From NCBI GenBank assembly GCA_021199135.1, contig JAJQIQ010000078.1, forward strand, positions 1 to 6,204: DNA of 6,204 bases, read 5' to 3'. Each line of letters begins with the position of its first letter. Position 1 is the first letter of the stretch. This DNA is from Clostridiales bacterium (GTDB lineage: Bacteria; Bacillota; Clostridia; Lachnospirales; Lachnospiraceae). Positions 1 through 5,117 of this stretch are shown here, in pieces. A model generated the notes under the pieces. The model was not told the DNA's origin and did no database searches. It worked only from the letters and a program-made list of their open reading frames with translations. The translations under genes were made by a program, and so were the position numbers.

Positions 1-158
1 GCGGCGAAATTATCACTAAAAAAATTTTGCCGCGCTATTTCCTCTGCGGCGACGGCGTCTCGGACGTCGCGAAGGTGGGGACGCTCACCGACCCGCGAGT
101 CATGCTCTGCGCGGCGCACCAGGCGAATAAAATCATAGAGATTATAATAGAAAAATAA
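1..158 (+). CDS. thiF: ThiS adenylyltransferase ThiF, C-terminal end only (5' cut by window)
   Basis: The reading frame is open from base 3 and stops at TAA 156-158, giving the last 51 residues of a protein whose start lies before the window. The visible part holds a Cys-Gly-Asp-Gly turn followed by Asp-Pro-Arg-Val and then His-Gln-Ala-Asn-Lys, which I recognise as the C-terminal end of the E1-like ThiF/MoeB/HesA family (typical members have GDG, APRV and HQAN here). ThiF uses ATP to adenylate the C-terminal glycine of the sulfur carrier ThiS so that it can be converted to a thiocarboxylate, the sulfur donor for the thiazole ring. The ATP-binding Rossmann part and the zinc-binding cysteines are not in view. 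thiG starts 17 bases downstream, so the two are almost surely co-transcribed. The identification rests on a short tail plus strong context. Confidence 0.85.
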   Translation, partial: GEIITKKILPRYFLCGDGVSDVAKVGTLTDPRVMLCAAHQANKIIEIIIEK

Positions 159-175
159 CAGGAGGAAAATATATC

Positions 176-955
176 ATGGATGAGAAGAAAAAAGACACGT
201 TCACGCTCGGAGGGAAGGAATTCACCTCGCGCTTCATCCTGGGCTCCGGGAAATATTCGATGGAGCTAATACGCGCGGCGGTGGAGAACGCCGGCGCGCA
301 GATAATCACGCTCGCGGTGCGGCGGACGAACACGAAGCAGGGCGAGAGCATCTTAGACCACATTCCGGACGGGGTGACGCTGCTTCCGAACACGTCGGGC
401 GCGAGGGATGCGGACGAGGCGGTTCGAATCGCCAGGATGGCGAGGGAACTGGGCTGCGGGGATTTCGTGAAGATCGAGATTATGCGCGACAGCAAATATC
501 TCCTCCCGGACAACAGCGAGACGATAAAAGCGACAGAAATCCTCGCCAAGGAGGGTTTCGTCGTCCTTCCCTACATGTACCCGGACCTCTACGCGGCGCG
601 TGCGCTCGTGGACGCGGGCGCGGCGGCGGTCATGCCGCTTGCGGCCCCGATAGGCTCAAACAAGGGGCTCGCGGCGCGGGAATTCATAAAAATATTGATC
701 GAAGAAATTGACCTCCCGATCATCGTGGACGCGGGGATAGGCCGCCCGTCGCAGGCATGTGAGGCGATGGAGATGGGCGCGGCGGCCGTGATGGCGAACA
801 CGGCTATAGCGACGGCGGGCGACATTCCGGCGATGGCGTCCGCATTCAAATCCGCGATCGAGGCGGGCCGCGCCGCCTACCTCTCAGGGCTCGGGCGCGT
901 GCTCGAGCGCGGCGCAGCGGCGTCCGACCCGCTGACGGGATTCCTGCGCGACTAA
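176..955 (+). CDS. thiG: Thiazole synthase ThiG
   Basis: ThiG condenses 1-deoxy-D-xylulose 5-phosphate, dehydroglycine from ThiH and sulfur from ThiS thiocarboxylate into the thiazole phosphate carboxylate; it is a cytoplasmic TIM-barrel enzyme. The 259-residue product is full length (family about 250-260). Visible landmarks are Phe-Ile-Leu-Gly-Ser-Gly-Lys-Tyr at 20-27, Ala-Val-Arg-Arg at 47-50, Pro-Asn-Thr-Ser-Gly at 71-75, the Schiff-base lysine Lys99 in Val-Lys-Ile-Glu with Glu101, the conserved Asp-Ser-Lys-Tyr-Leu-Leu-Pro-Asp at 105-112, and Val-Asp-Ala-Gly-Ile-Gly at 184-189 with Asp185. The Lys99/Glu101/Asp185 spacing is the same as Lys96/Glu98/Asp182 of the Bacillus subtilis enzyme as I remember it. 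The motif usually read as NTAGC is NTSGA here, so its cysteine is replaced by alanine. A strong GGAGG at 161-165 lies 10 bases before the ATG and fixes the start. Confidence 0.97.
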   Translation: MDEKKKDTFTLGGKEFTSRFILGSGKYSMELIRAAVENAGAQIITLAVRRTNTKQGESILDHIPDGVTLLPNTSGARDADEAVRIARMARELGCGDFVKIEIMRDSKYLLPDNSETIKATEILAKEGFVVLPYMYPDLYAARALVDAGAAAVMPLAAPIGSNKGLAAREFIKILIEEIDLPIIVDAGIGRPSQACEAMEMGAAAVMANTAIATAGDIPAMASAFKSAIEAGRAAYLSGLGRVLERGAAASDPLTGFLRD

Positions 956-1033
956 ATATAAATAACTACAATTTGCTACGCAGTTCCTGTAGAAAATATT
1001 AAATCTTAATTTAACTTTTGCGAGGCGAAAACA
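956..1033 (+). other. AT-rich thiG-thiH gap with a weak hairpin
   Basis: This 78-base gap is long compared with the other junctions of the operon (17 bases and an overlap). It holds an imperfect hairpin: CTACA 966-970 pairs with TGTAG 988-992, enclosing a small TGC/GCA stem (974-976 with 980-982). A short AT palindrome ATTAA/TTAAT follows at 998-1010. There is no T run after the hairpin, so it does not look like a terminator. Possible roles are RNA stability or a weak internal promoter (TTGCTA 973-978, TATTAA 997-1002, spacer 18, each only 4 of 6 matches). The ribosome binding site of thiH is a modest GAGG at 1022-1025, 8 bases before the ATG. Confidence 0.35.
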
Positions 1034-2287
1034 ATGGCGGAAAATCAATTTTTCATAGACTCAAATAAACTCTCCGAGGCGGCTCTAGAGAAGAAGCACC
1101 GGCTCGAGCAGGACCCGTCGAGCCGCACGGACCACATGGAATACATGGAGGGGATGGAGCGGATCGACTCGGACATCCTGGCGCGGGTCATCGCGGAGAG
1201 GAACAATTATAATTACGAGGATTACACCGATGCGGACGTGCGCCGCGCGCTTATGCACGAGACCTGCTCTGTCGAGAATTTTAAGGCTCTCCTCTCCCCG
1301 GCGGCGGCCCCGCACCTCGAGGAGATGGCGGCGCGGGCCAAGGAGGAGACGAGCAAACATTTCGGCAACACGGTCTACATCTTCACGCCGCTTTACATCG
1401 CGAACTACTGCGAAAATTACTGCGTCTACTGCGGCTTCAACTGCTACAACGACATCGCGAGGAAAAAGCTTACCGAGGAAGAAATCGAAAAGGAGATGGA
1501 CGTCATCGCCAAATCCGGCATCGAGGAGATATTGATTTTAACCGGCGAGAGCCGAAGCCAAAGCAGCGTCGAGTACATCGGAGAGGCCTGCAAGCTCGCG
1601 ACGAAATATTTTCGCAACGTAGGGCTTGAGATTTATCCGGTCAACAGCGACGAGTACCGCTATCTGCACGAGTGCGGCGCGGACTACGTGACGGTCTTCC
1701 AGGAGACCTACGACTCCGACAAATACGAGACCCTGCATTTGATGGGGCACAAGAGGGTTTTCCCCTACCGCTTCGAGGCGCAGGAGCGCGCCATTCTGGG
1801 CGGGATGAGGGGCGTCGGCTTCTCCGCGCTCTTGGGGCTTGCGGATTTCAGGCGCGACGCGCTTTCGACCGCGCTCCACGTTTATTTTCTGCAGAGAAAA
1901 TATCCGTATGTGGAGTATTCGCTCTCGTGTCCGAGGCTGCGCCCGATAATAAATAATGACAAGATAAACCCGCTCGACGTGCGCGAGCACGAGCTCTGCC
2001 AGGTGCTCTGCGCCTACCGGATTTTTTTGCCCTATGTCGGCATCACCGTATCCTCGCGCGAGCAGGCGCATTTCCGTGACGGCATCGCAAAGATCGCGGC
2101 GACGAAGGTGAGCGCGGGCGTCTCGACCGGCATCGGCGACCACGAGGACAAGTACACCGGGCACGAGGTCACGGACGCGGGTGACGAGCAGTTTGAGATC
2201 TCCGACGGCAGGAGCTTCGACGAGATGTACGGCGACATGGCGGCCGAGGGCCTGCAGCCGGTATTGAATGATTATGTCTATGTGTAA
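1034..2287 (+). CDS. thiH: 2-iminoacetate synthase ThiH (radical SAM tyrosine lyase)
   Basis: ThiH cleaves L-tyrosine with a 5'-deoxyadenosyl radical to give dehydroglycine (2-iminoacetate), which goes to ThiG, and p-cresol as by-product. The product has 417 residues. It shows an N-terminal helical region, then the radical SAM cysteine motif Cys-x3-Cys-x2-Cys at Cys126, Cys130 and Cys133 for the [4Fe-4S] cluster, Thr-Gly-Glu-Ser at 170-173 in the SAM-binding GGE position, Gln-Glu-Thr-Tyr at 223-226, Met-Arg-Gly-Val-Gly-Phe at 258-263, Cys-Pro-Arg-Leu-Arg-Pro at 299-304, and the C-terminal Gly-Asp-Glu-Gln-Phe-Glu-Ile at 383-389 close to the end, as in the family. The enzyme is oxygen-sensitive, which fits an anaerobe; aerobes of the Bacillus type use the oxidase ThiO for the same step. 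The last bases overlap the next gene, so translation of the two is probably coupled. Confidence 0.97.
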   Translation: MAENQFFIDSNKLSEAALEKKHRLEQDPSSRTDHMEYMEGMERIDSDILARVIAERNNYNYEDYTDADVRRALMHETCSVENFKALLSPAAAPHLEEMAARAKEETSKHFGNTVYIFTPLYIANYCENYCVYCGFNCYNDIARKKLTEEEIEKEMDVIAKSGIEEILILTGESRSQSSVEYIGEACKLATKYFRNVGLEIYPVNSDEYRYLHECGADYVTVFQETYDSDKYETLHLMGHKRVFPYRFEAQERAILGGMRGVGFSALLGLADFRRDALSTALHVYFLQRKYPYVEYSLSCPRLRPIINNDKINPLDVREHELCQVLCAYRIFLPYVGITVSSREQAHFRDGIAKIAATKVSAGVSTGIGDHEDKYTGHEVTDAGDEQFEISDGRSFDEMYGDMAAEGLQPVLNDYVYV

Positions 2288-2837
2288 GACAATCTGCGTC
2301 ACCAACCGAAAACTTGCAAAAGATTTCCTGCCGCAGATGCGCCGCGTCGTCCGCTCCGGGGTGGACGCCGTGATACTGCGCGAAAAAGATTTGAGCCTCG
2401 CGGAATACGAGAAACTCGCCGCGCAGGTGAAGGAAATCTGCGACGAAGCAAGCGTGCCTCTCATAATCCACAGCTGGCCGGAGGCTGCAATTAATCTCGG
2501 AATTGACAGGCTTCACATGCCTCTCGACAAATTGCTCGGGATGGATGCGCAGGACAAAAAATATTTCAGGGAGCTCGGCGCGTCGGTCCACTCGGTGGAG
2601 GAGGCGAGGGCGGCGCAGGAGGCGGGCGCGACCTACGTCACCGCGGGGCACGTCTTTACGACGGACTGCAAGAAGGGCGTGCCGCCGCGTGGAATTCCAT
2701 TTTTAAGAGATGTCTGTAAGGCCGTGGACATCCCGGTGCTGGCGATCGGCGGGATCACGCCGGGGAACATGCGAGAGTGCACCGACGCGGGCGCGGCGGG
2801 TGTCTGCCTGATGTCGTATTGTATGAAAGAAATATAA
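2280..2837 (+). CDS. tenI: TenI/ThiE family protein, probable thiazole tautomerase in the thiE position
   Basis: The 185-residue product is a TIM-barrel protein of the thiamin phosphate synthase/TenI family. Visible motifs (numbered from 2280) are Cys-Val-Thr-Asn-Arg near the start, Leu-Arg-Glu-Lys at 33-36, Ser-Val-His-Ser-Val-Glu-Glu at 102-108, Gly-His-Val-Phe at 123-126 followed by Thr-Asp-Cys-Lys-Lys-Gly at 128-133, and Ala-Ile-Gly-Gly at 155-158. Catalytic ThiE has Asn-Asp for Mg-pyrophosphate binding; here that pair reads His-Ser (64-65), and the ThiE Pro-Thr-x-Thr-Lys-Lys loop reads Thr-Thr-Asp-Cys-Lys-Lys. Bacillus subtilis TenI, from memory, has the same Gly-His-Val-Phe-x-Thr-Asp-Cys-Lys-Lys-Gly and a catalytic His in Ser-Val-His-Ser, which would be His104 here. 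TenI isomerises the ThiG product to the aromatic thiazole carboxylate. Automated annotation would probably say thiamine phosphate synthase. In-frame ATGs lie at 2268, 2274 and 2280; none has a proper Shine-Dalgarno site, and 2280 best matches TenI length and gives an 8-base overlap with thiH. Confidence 0.85.
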   Translation: MCKTICVTNRKLAKDFLPQMRRVVRSGVDAVILREKDLSLAEYEKLAAQVKEICDEASVPLIIHSWPEAAINLGIDRLHMPLDKLLGMDAQDKKYFRELGASVHSVEEARAAQEAGATYVTAGHVFTTDCKKGVPPRGIPFLRDVCKAVDIPVLAIGGITPGNMRECTDAGAAGVCLMSYCMKEI

Positions 2838-2946
2838 TCCTGATTTAATAAATTACCTCAAAATTTTGTCCGTTATCGCATTTTGCCTTTTTAGTCAAGT
2901 ATAAATTTTTACAAAACTTTGTGAAGATTTTGTGCGATTTGCCTTA
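2838..2946 (+). other. AT-rich spacer after the thiamin operon; no clear terminator
   Basis: This spacer after the last thi gene is AT-rich and has no ORF of note. Two weak stems are visible. CAAAAT 2859-2864 can pair with ATTTTG 2880-2885 around a 15-base loop and is followed by CC and a run of five T (2888-2892); this could be a poor terminator. ACAAAACTT 2911-2919 pairs with AAG-A-TTTTGT 2924-2933 (one bulged A, loop TGTG), but no T run follows it. Neither stem is GC-rich, so I do not call a terminator with confidence; the operon may end by Rho-dependent termination or read through. Confidence 0.3.
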
Positions 2947-2975
2947 TAGCCATAAACCACAACATATAGTATAAT
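2947..2975 (+). promoter_or_regulatory. Probable sigma-70/sigma-A promoter for the 58-residue protein and phosphoesterase
   Basis: A perfect -10 hexamer TATAAT lies at 2970-2975, with a -35 candidate TAGCCA at 2947-2952 (4 of 6 matches to TTGACA) and an optimal 17-base spacer in very AT-rich DNA. Transcription would start near 2982 and leave a leader of about 50 bases before the start codon at 3035. Its place between the thi operon and the next gene fits a new transcription unit. Confidence 0.6.
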
Positions 2976-3034
2976 ATTTTCTATTGAGACTAGAAATAGC
3001 GGTTTAGAGGCCAGAAGAAGGTGAGGAGAAAGCC

Positions 3035-3211
3035 ATGGCAGGCGAGGTTTTGGATGATGTTATGATCAAGGGGAACTGTAAGGGGCGTGCGGATGCAGTG
3101 CTGGAATGTCAGTGCGACATCGAGAACGCGCCGAACCGCTGCGAGGAAGCGGAGCACTGCATGTACTATTCATATTACAAGTGCAGCAAACTGTGGAAAC
3201 GTCTTGCATAA
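3035..3211 (+). CDS. Small cysteine-rich protein of 58 residues, function unknown
   Basis: ATG at 3035 is preceded by a very strong GAGGAG at 3023-3028 with 6-base spacing, and the frame runs to TAA at 3209-3211, which is good evidence for a real gene despite its size. The product is hydrophilic, has no signal peptide or membrane segment, and carries six cysteines at 15, 25, 27, 36, 42 and 50, with a Cys-Gln-Cys pair and a Tyr-Tyr-Ser-Tyr-Tyr stretch at 44-48. A cytoplasmic protein with this cysteine density suggests zinc or iron-sulfur binding, but I do not recognise a family. The N-terminal half is acidic and the C-terminus basic (Lys-Leu-Trp-Lys-Arg). It lies 12 bases before the phosphoesterase gene, which has no ribosome binding site of its own, so the two are likely transcribed and translated together. 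Confidence 0.8.
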   Translation: MAGEVLDDVMIKGNCKGRADAVLECQCDIENAPNRCEEAEHCMYYSYYKCSKLWKRLA

Positions 3212-3223
3212 TGCAATGTCAAA

Positions 3224-3706
3224 ATGAAAAAAATTCTGGTTTTGAGTGATTCACATGGAAACATCGACAATATGGTTTATGCGGTCAGGGCGACGATGCC
3301 TGACCTGATTTTTCACCTCGGCGACTGCTGGGCGGATGCCGGGCAGCTGCAGAGGCGTTTTTCGCGCATCCCGATGGAGCGAGTGCCTGGAAACTGCGAT
3401 TATGTGCAGGAGTTTCCGGAGCGAGTGATCATGGTAGAGGGAAAACAGATCCTCATCTGCCACGGGCACACCTTCGGCGTCAAGATGGGCTACTCGCAGC
3501 TCGAGCAGGCGGCGCACGAGCGCGGAGCGGACGTCGCGCTGTTCGGCCACACCCACCGCGTCTTCTACGGCACCCACAACGGCGTCACATACTTAAATCC
3601 GGGCAGCATCGGCGCGCCCGGCTACGGCATCCCCCCATCATACGGCATCCTCGAGATCGACGGCCCCACCGGCTACGTCCACTACGACGTGATGTTTTTG
3701 GAGTGA
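3224..3706 (+). CDS. yfcE: YfcE/MJ0936-type metallophosphoesterase
   Basis: The 160-residue product is a compact, cytoplasmic calcineurin-like phosphoesterase of full family length. All metal-binding blocks are present in order: Asp9-Ser-His11, Gly-Asp34 in His-Leu-Gly-Asp, Gly-Asn57-Cys-Asp, Cys-His80-Gly-His, Gly-His-Thr-His at 108-111, and the family signature Asn-Pro-Gly-Ser at 125-128. YfcE and MJ0936 hydrolyse phosphodiesters such as bis-p-nitrophenyl phosphate using Mn or Ni; the natural substrate is not settled. There is an in-frame stop just upstream (3209-3211), so ATG 3224 is the first possible start, yet no Shine-Dalgarno site precedes it; translation probably depends on ribosomes finishing the 58-residue gene. 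Codon choice changes along the gene: the first 70 or so codons include many T-ending codons, while the rest is dominated by C-ending ones. Confidence 0.93.
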   Translation: MKKILVLSDSHGNIDNMVYAVRATMPDLIFHLGDCWADAGQLQRRFSRIPMERVPGNCDYVQEFPERVIMVEGKQILICHGHTFGVKMGYSQLEQAAHERGADVALFGHTHRVFYGTHNGVTYLNPGSIGAPGYGIPPSYGILEIDGPTGYVHYDVMFLE

Positions 3707-3726
3707 AATATATCGACCGATTTAAT

Positions 3727-3748
3727 TTTCAGGGGGCTGAAGTTTTTT
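3727..3748 (+). terminator. Probable intrinsic terminator after the phosphoesterase gene
   Basis: TTTCAG at 3727-3732 pairs with CTGAAG at 3737-3742 (five Watson-Crick pairs and one G-T pair) around a GGGG loop, and six T follow at once (3743-3748). The stem begins 20 bases after the phosphoesterase stop. It is short and only two pairs are G-C, so efficiency may be modest. The T run is also one arm of an A/T palindrome, GTTTTTT-C-AAAAAAC at 3742-3756. Confidence 0.55.
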
Positions 3749-3758
3749 CAAAAAACAG

Positions 3759-3787
3759 TACACAAATGGCGAGAACTGTGTTATAAT
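3759..3787 (+). promoter_or_regulatory. Extended -10 promoter of the 98-residue gene
   Basis: A perfect TATAAT lies at 3782-3787 and is preceded by TG at 3779-3780, forming an extended -10 element. The -35 candidate TACACA at 3759-3764 matches TTGACA at 4 of 6 positions with a 17-base spacer. Transcription would start near 3794, giving a purine-rich leader of about 44 bases before the ATG at 3838. This is the best promoter in the window. Confidence 0.7.
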
Positions 3788-3804
3788 CGTTCTTAGCTTG
3801 CAAA

Positions 3805-3824
3805 GAGAGCGAAGATGAGAGCGA
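3805..3824 (+). repeat. Tandem GAGAGCGA repeat in the leader of the 98-residue gene
   Basis: GAGAGCGA occurs at 3805-3812 and again at 3817-3824, a period of 12 bases. The stretch TCGTTCT at 3787-3793, overlapping the end of the -10 box and the expected start point, can pair with AGAGCGA 3806-3812 as an imperfect inverted repeat. Since the left arm lies mostly before the transcription start, any role is more likely at DNA level (an operator) than as an RNA hairpin. Chance in a purine-rich leader is the simplest alternative. Confidence 0.4.
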
Positions 3825-3837
3825 GGGGGGCGAGCGT

Positions 3838-4134
3838 ATGATGAAGTGCAGAAGGACAGGCCTTGAGGTCGAGGTGGAGAAGTACGAGCTCGGGCAGGGC
3901 ATGGAGGACGGATTTGAGCTCTGGGCGAACCTCGTGACGCAGGGCTGGATCGCCACGGACCATCTGATCAAGGTCACGCAGGATGACGGCTCGATCGTGT
4001 GCCCATATGTCAAGGACCACAGGGGCTGCCGTTTCATCTGGGACGGCGACTACGTAATCATCGACGAGGACGGGGCGAAGCATGTCTGCGGCCCGGACAG
4101 GATCTGGGACAGGTACGAAAAGATCGAGGACTAG
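3838..4134 (+). CDS. Conserved-looking hypothetical protein of 98 residues
   Basis: I do not recognise this family. ATG 3838 follows a strong GAGGGGGG run (3823-3830) with 7-base spacing; a second ATG comes directly after it. The product is acidic, soluble, without signal peptide or membrane segment, and has four cysteines at 4, 55, 64 and 84. The second half holds Cys-Pro-Tyr at 55-57, Trp-Asp-Gly-Asp-Tyr-Val-Ile at 68-74 and ends in Tyr-Glu-Lys-Ile-Glu-Asp, which faintly resembles small Gly-Asp-Tyr containing proteins of phage and bacteria in which a strand, a turn and a terminal Tyr-Glu-x-Ile follow each other; this is only an impression. Residues 28-46, with two tryptophans and Asp-His-Leu-Ile-Lys-Val, suggest a mixed alpha/beta fold. 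It forms its own transcription unit with a good promoter and terminator, so it is not part of either flanking operon. Confidence 0.8.
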   Translation: MMKCRRTGLEVEVEKYELGQGMEDGFELWANLVTQGWIATDHLIKVTQDDGSIVCPYVKDHRGCRFIWDGDYVIIDEDGAKHVCGPDRIWDRYEKIED

Positions 4135-4152
4135 GAAACTGAATGCCGAAGG

Positions 4153-4184
4153 GGGCGGAGAGCGGTTGCTTTCCGCCCTTTTTT
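4153..4184 (+). terminator. Strong intrinsic terminator after the 98-residue gene
   Basis: GGGCGGAGAGC at 4153-4163 and GCTTTCCGCCC at 4168-4178 form an uninterrupted 11-pair stem (one G-T pair) with a GGTT loop, followed by six T at 4179-4184. This is a textbook Rho-independent terminator, 18 bases after the stop codon at 4132-4134. The opposite strand lacks a T run next to the stem, so it acts in the plus direction only. Confidence 0.95.
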
Positions 4185-4210
4185 GACCCAAATATCACTA
4201 AAATTGACCG

Positions 4211-4239
4211 TATAAATTTTTAAAAATCCGTGGTATAAC
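4211..4239 (+). promoter_or_regulatory. Probable extended -10 promoter of the esterase-GH95 unit
   Basis: TATAAC at 4234-4239 is preceded by TG at 4231-4232, an extended -10 element. The -35 position at 17-base spacing reads TATAAA (4211-4216), only 3 of 6, so the extended -10 must do most of the work. A better -35-like TTGACC at 4204-4209 lies 24 bases away, too far for this -10. It follows the strong terminator and precedes a gene with an excellent ribosome binding site, so some promoter is expected here. No catabolite-response or other operator palindrome stands out. Confidence 0.5.
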
Positions 4240-4276
4240 ACTGATTACAATCATATTTGGACGAGGAGGAACAACA

Positions 4277-5098
4277 ATGCAACGCAAGGAATATCCGGTT
4301 CAGGTGGAGGGCTCGATGCCCTACGCGAAGATGGTCGTGTATCTGTGGGAGGAGTCGGAGGAGATCGGCCTGAAAAAGAGGCCTCTCGTATTCATCTGCC
4401 CGGGCGGCGGCTATGAGATGACGTCGGACCGCGAGGCGGACCCGATCGCGTCGCAGTTTTTTGCGATGGGCTGCGACACCGCGATCCTGCGCAACTCGGT
4501 GGCCCCGGCGGAGTACCCGACCGCGCTTCTGGAGGCGTATGCGGCGCTGAAGCTCATTGTGGGCAATGCCGAGGAGTGGGGCGTGGACACGGGCAAAATA
4601 TTTTTGCAGGGAAGCTCGGCGGGCGGGCATCTCGCCGCGCACGTCGGCGTGACCTGGAAGGAGAAATGGATATGCGAAAAGCTCGGCCTCACCGGGCCGC
4701 TGTTTCGCCCGGCGGGGATGATACTGTGCTACCCGGTCATCACTTCCGGGGAGTTTGCGCACCGCGGCTCGTTCGTGGCGCTGCTCGGCAAGCACTACAC
4801 CGACGAGAACCTTGCGTTGACGTCGATAGAGAAGCAGGTGAGCGCGGACACGCCGGAGGCGTTCATCTGGCACACATACACGGACGACTGCGTCCCGGTG
4901 GAGAATTCATTTTTGCTCATCGAGGCGCTGAAGAAATATGGCATCCCGGCGGAGTTTCACATGTACCCGCAGGGCGGCCACGGCCTCTCCACCTGCGACA
5001 GGCTCTCCGCGATGGATGGCGGCTACGGGGTGCAAGAGGAGTGCCAGAGCTGGGTGGGCCTGGCGAGGACCTGGCTTGAGATGCGGGCTTGGAAATAA
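4277..5098 (+). CDS. Alpha/beta-hydrolase, acetyl-esterase type (carbohydrate esterase candidate)
   Basis: The 273-residue product has the parts of a serine esterase: Cys-Pro-Gly-Gly-Gly-Tyr at 41-46 as the oxyanion-hole loop (an HGGG-like motif), the nucleophile elbow Gly-Ser-Ser-Ala-Gly-Gly at 112-117 with Ser114, Thr-Asp-Asp-Cys-Val-Pro at 202-207 with Asp203 as the most likely acid, and Gly-Gly-His-Gly at 233-236 with His235. This pattern is that of the family often annotated as acetyl-xylan esterase or BD-FAE-like hydrolase. The likely role is removing acetyl groups from plant or host glycans, an inference supported by the GH95 gene starting 19 bases later in the same operon. No signal peptide is present, so it should act in the cytoplasm on imported oligosaccharides. 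AGGAGG at 4264-4269 lies 7 bases before the ATG and fixes the start. The exact substrate cannot be read from the sequence. Confidence 0.88.
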   Translation: MQRKEYPVQVEGSMPYAKMVVYLWEESEEIGLKKRPLVFICPGGGYEMTSDREADPIASQFFAMGCDTAILRNSVAPAEYPTALLEAYAALKLIVGNAEEWGVDTGKIFLQGSSAGGHLAAHVGVTWKEKWICEKLGLTGPLFRPAGMILCYPVITSGEFAHRGSFVALLGKHYTDENLALTSIEKQVSADTPEAFIWHTYTDDCVPVENSFLLIEALKKYGIPAEFHMYPQGGHGLSTCDRLSAMDGGYGVQEECQSWVGLARTWLEMRAWK

Positions 5099-5105
5099 GG
5101 GAATG

Positions 5106-5111
5106 GGAGGG
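5106..5111 (+). promoter_or_regulatory. Ribosome binding site deciding a TTG start for the GH95 gene
   Basis: GGAGGG lies 6 bases before TTG 5118, an ideal arrangement. The competing in-frame ATG at 5103 overlaps this site and has only AAGGGA directly next to it, too close to work well. The site therefore favours TTG 5118; the choice changes the protein by only five residues. Confidence 0.6.
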
Positions 5112-5117
5112 CTGAAA

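Noticed and set aside
1..175. TPP riboswitch expected for a thiamin operon
   Set aside because: The window starts inside thiF; a riboswitch would lie before the first gene, outside the window, and nothing like it is visible here.
1538..2464. Long minus-strand open frame of 308 codons opposite thiH and tenI
   Set aside because: It is a shadow of GC-rich codons; the plus strand carries complete, motif-rich enzymes, and the minus frame has no recognisable domain.
2859..2892. Possible terminator of the thiamin operon (CAAAAT/ATTTTG stem then five T)
   Set aside because: The stem is six pairs with a single G-C pair, the loop is 15 bases and two C separate it from the T run; too weak to call.
2911..2933. 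AT hairpin ACAAAACTT / AAG-A-TTTTGT
   Set aside because: No T run follows on either strand and the stem is AT-rich with a bulge; likely chance in AT-rich DNA.
3815..3841. Eight-codon upstream ORF whose TGA overlaps the ATG of the 98-residue gene
   Set aside because: No convincing ribosome binding site precedes it, and it has no run of regulatory codons; it looks accidental.
4204..4239. TTGACC as -35 for TATAAC
   Set aside because: The spacer would be 24 bases, outside the range used by the housekeeping sigma factor; the extended -10 explanation is better.
4220..4873. Minus-strand open frame of 217 codons opposite the esterase gene
   Set aside because: Very rich in Arg, His and Leu as expected for an antisense frame, crosses the promoter region and has no family features.
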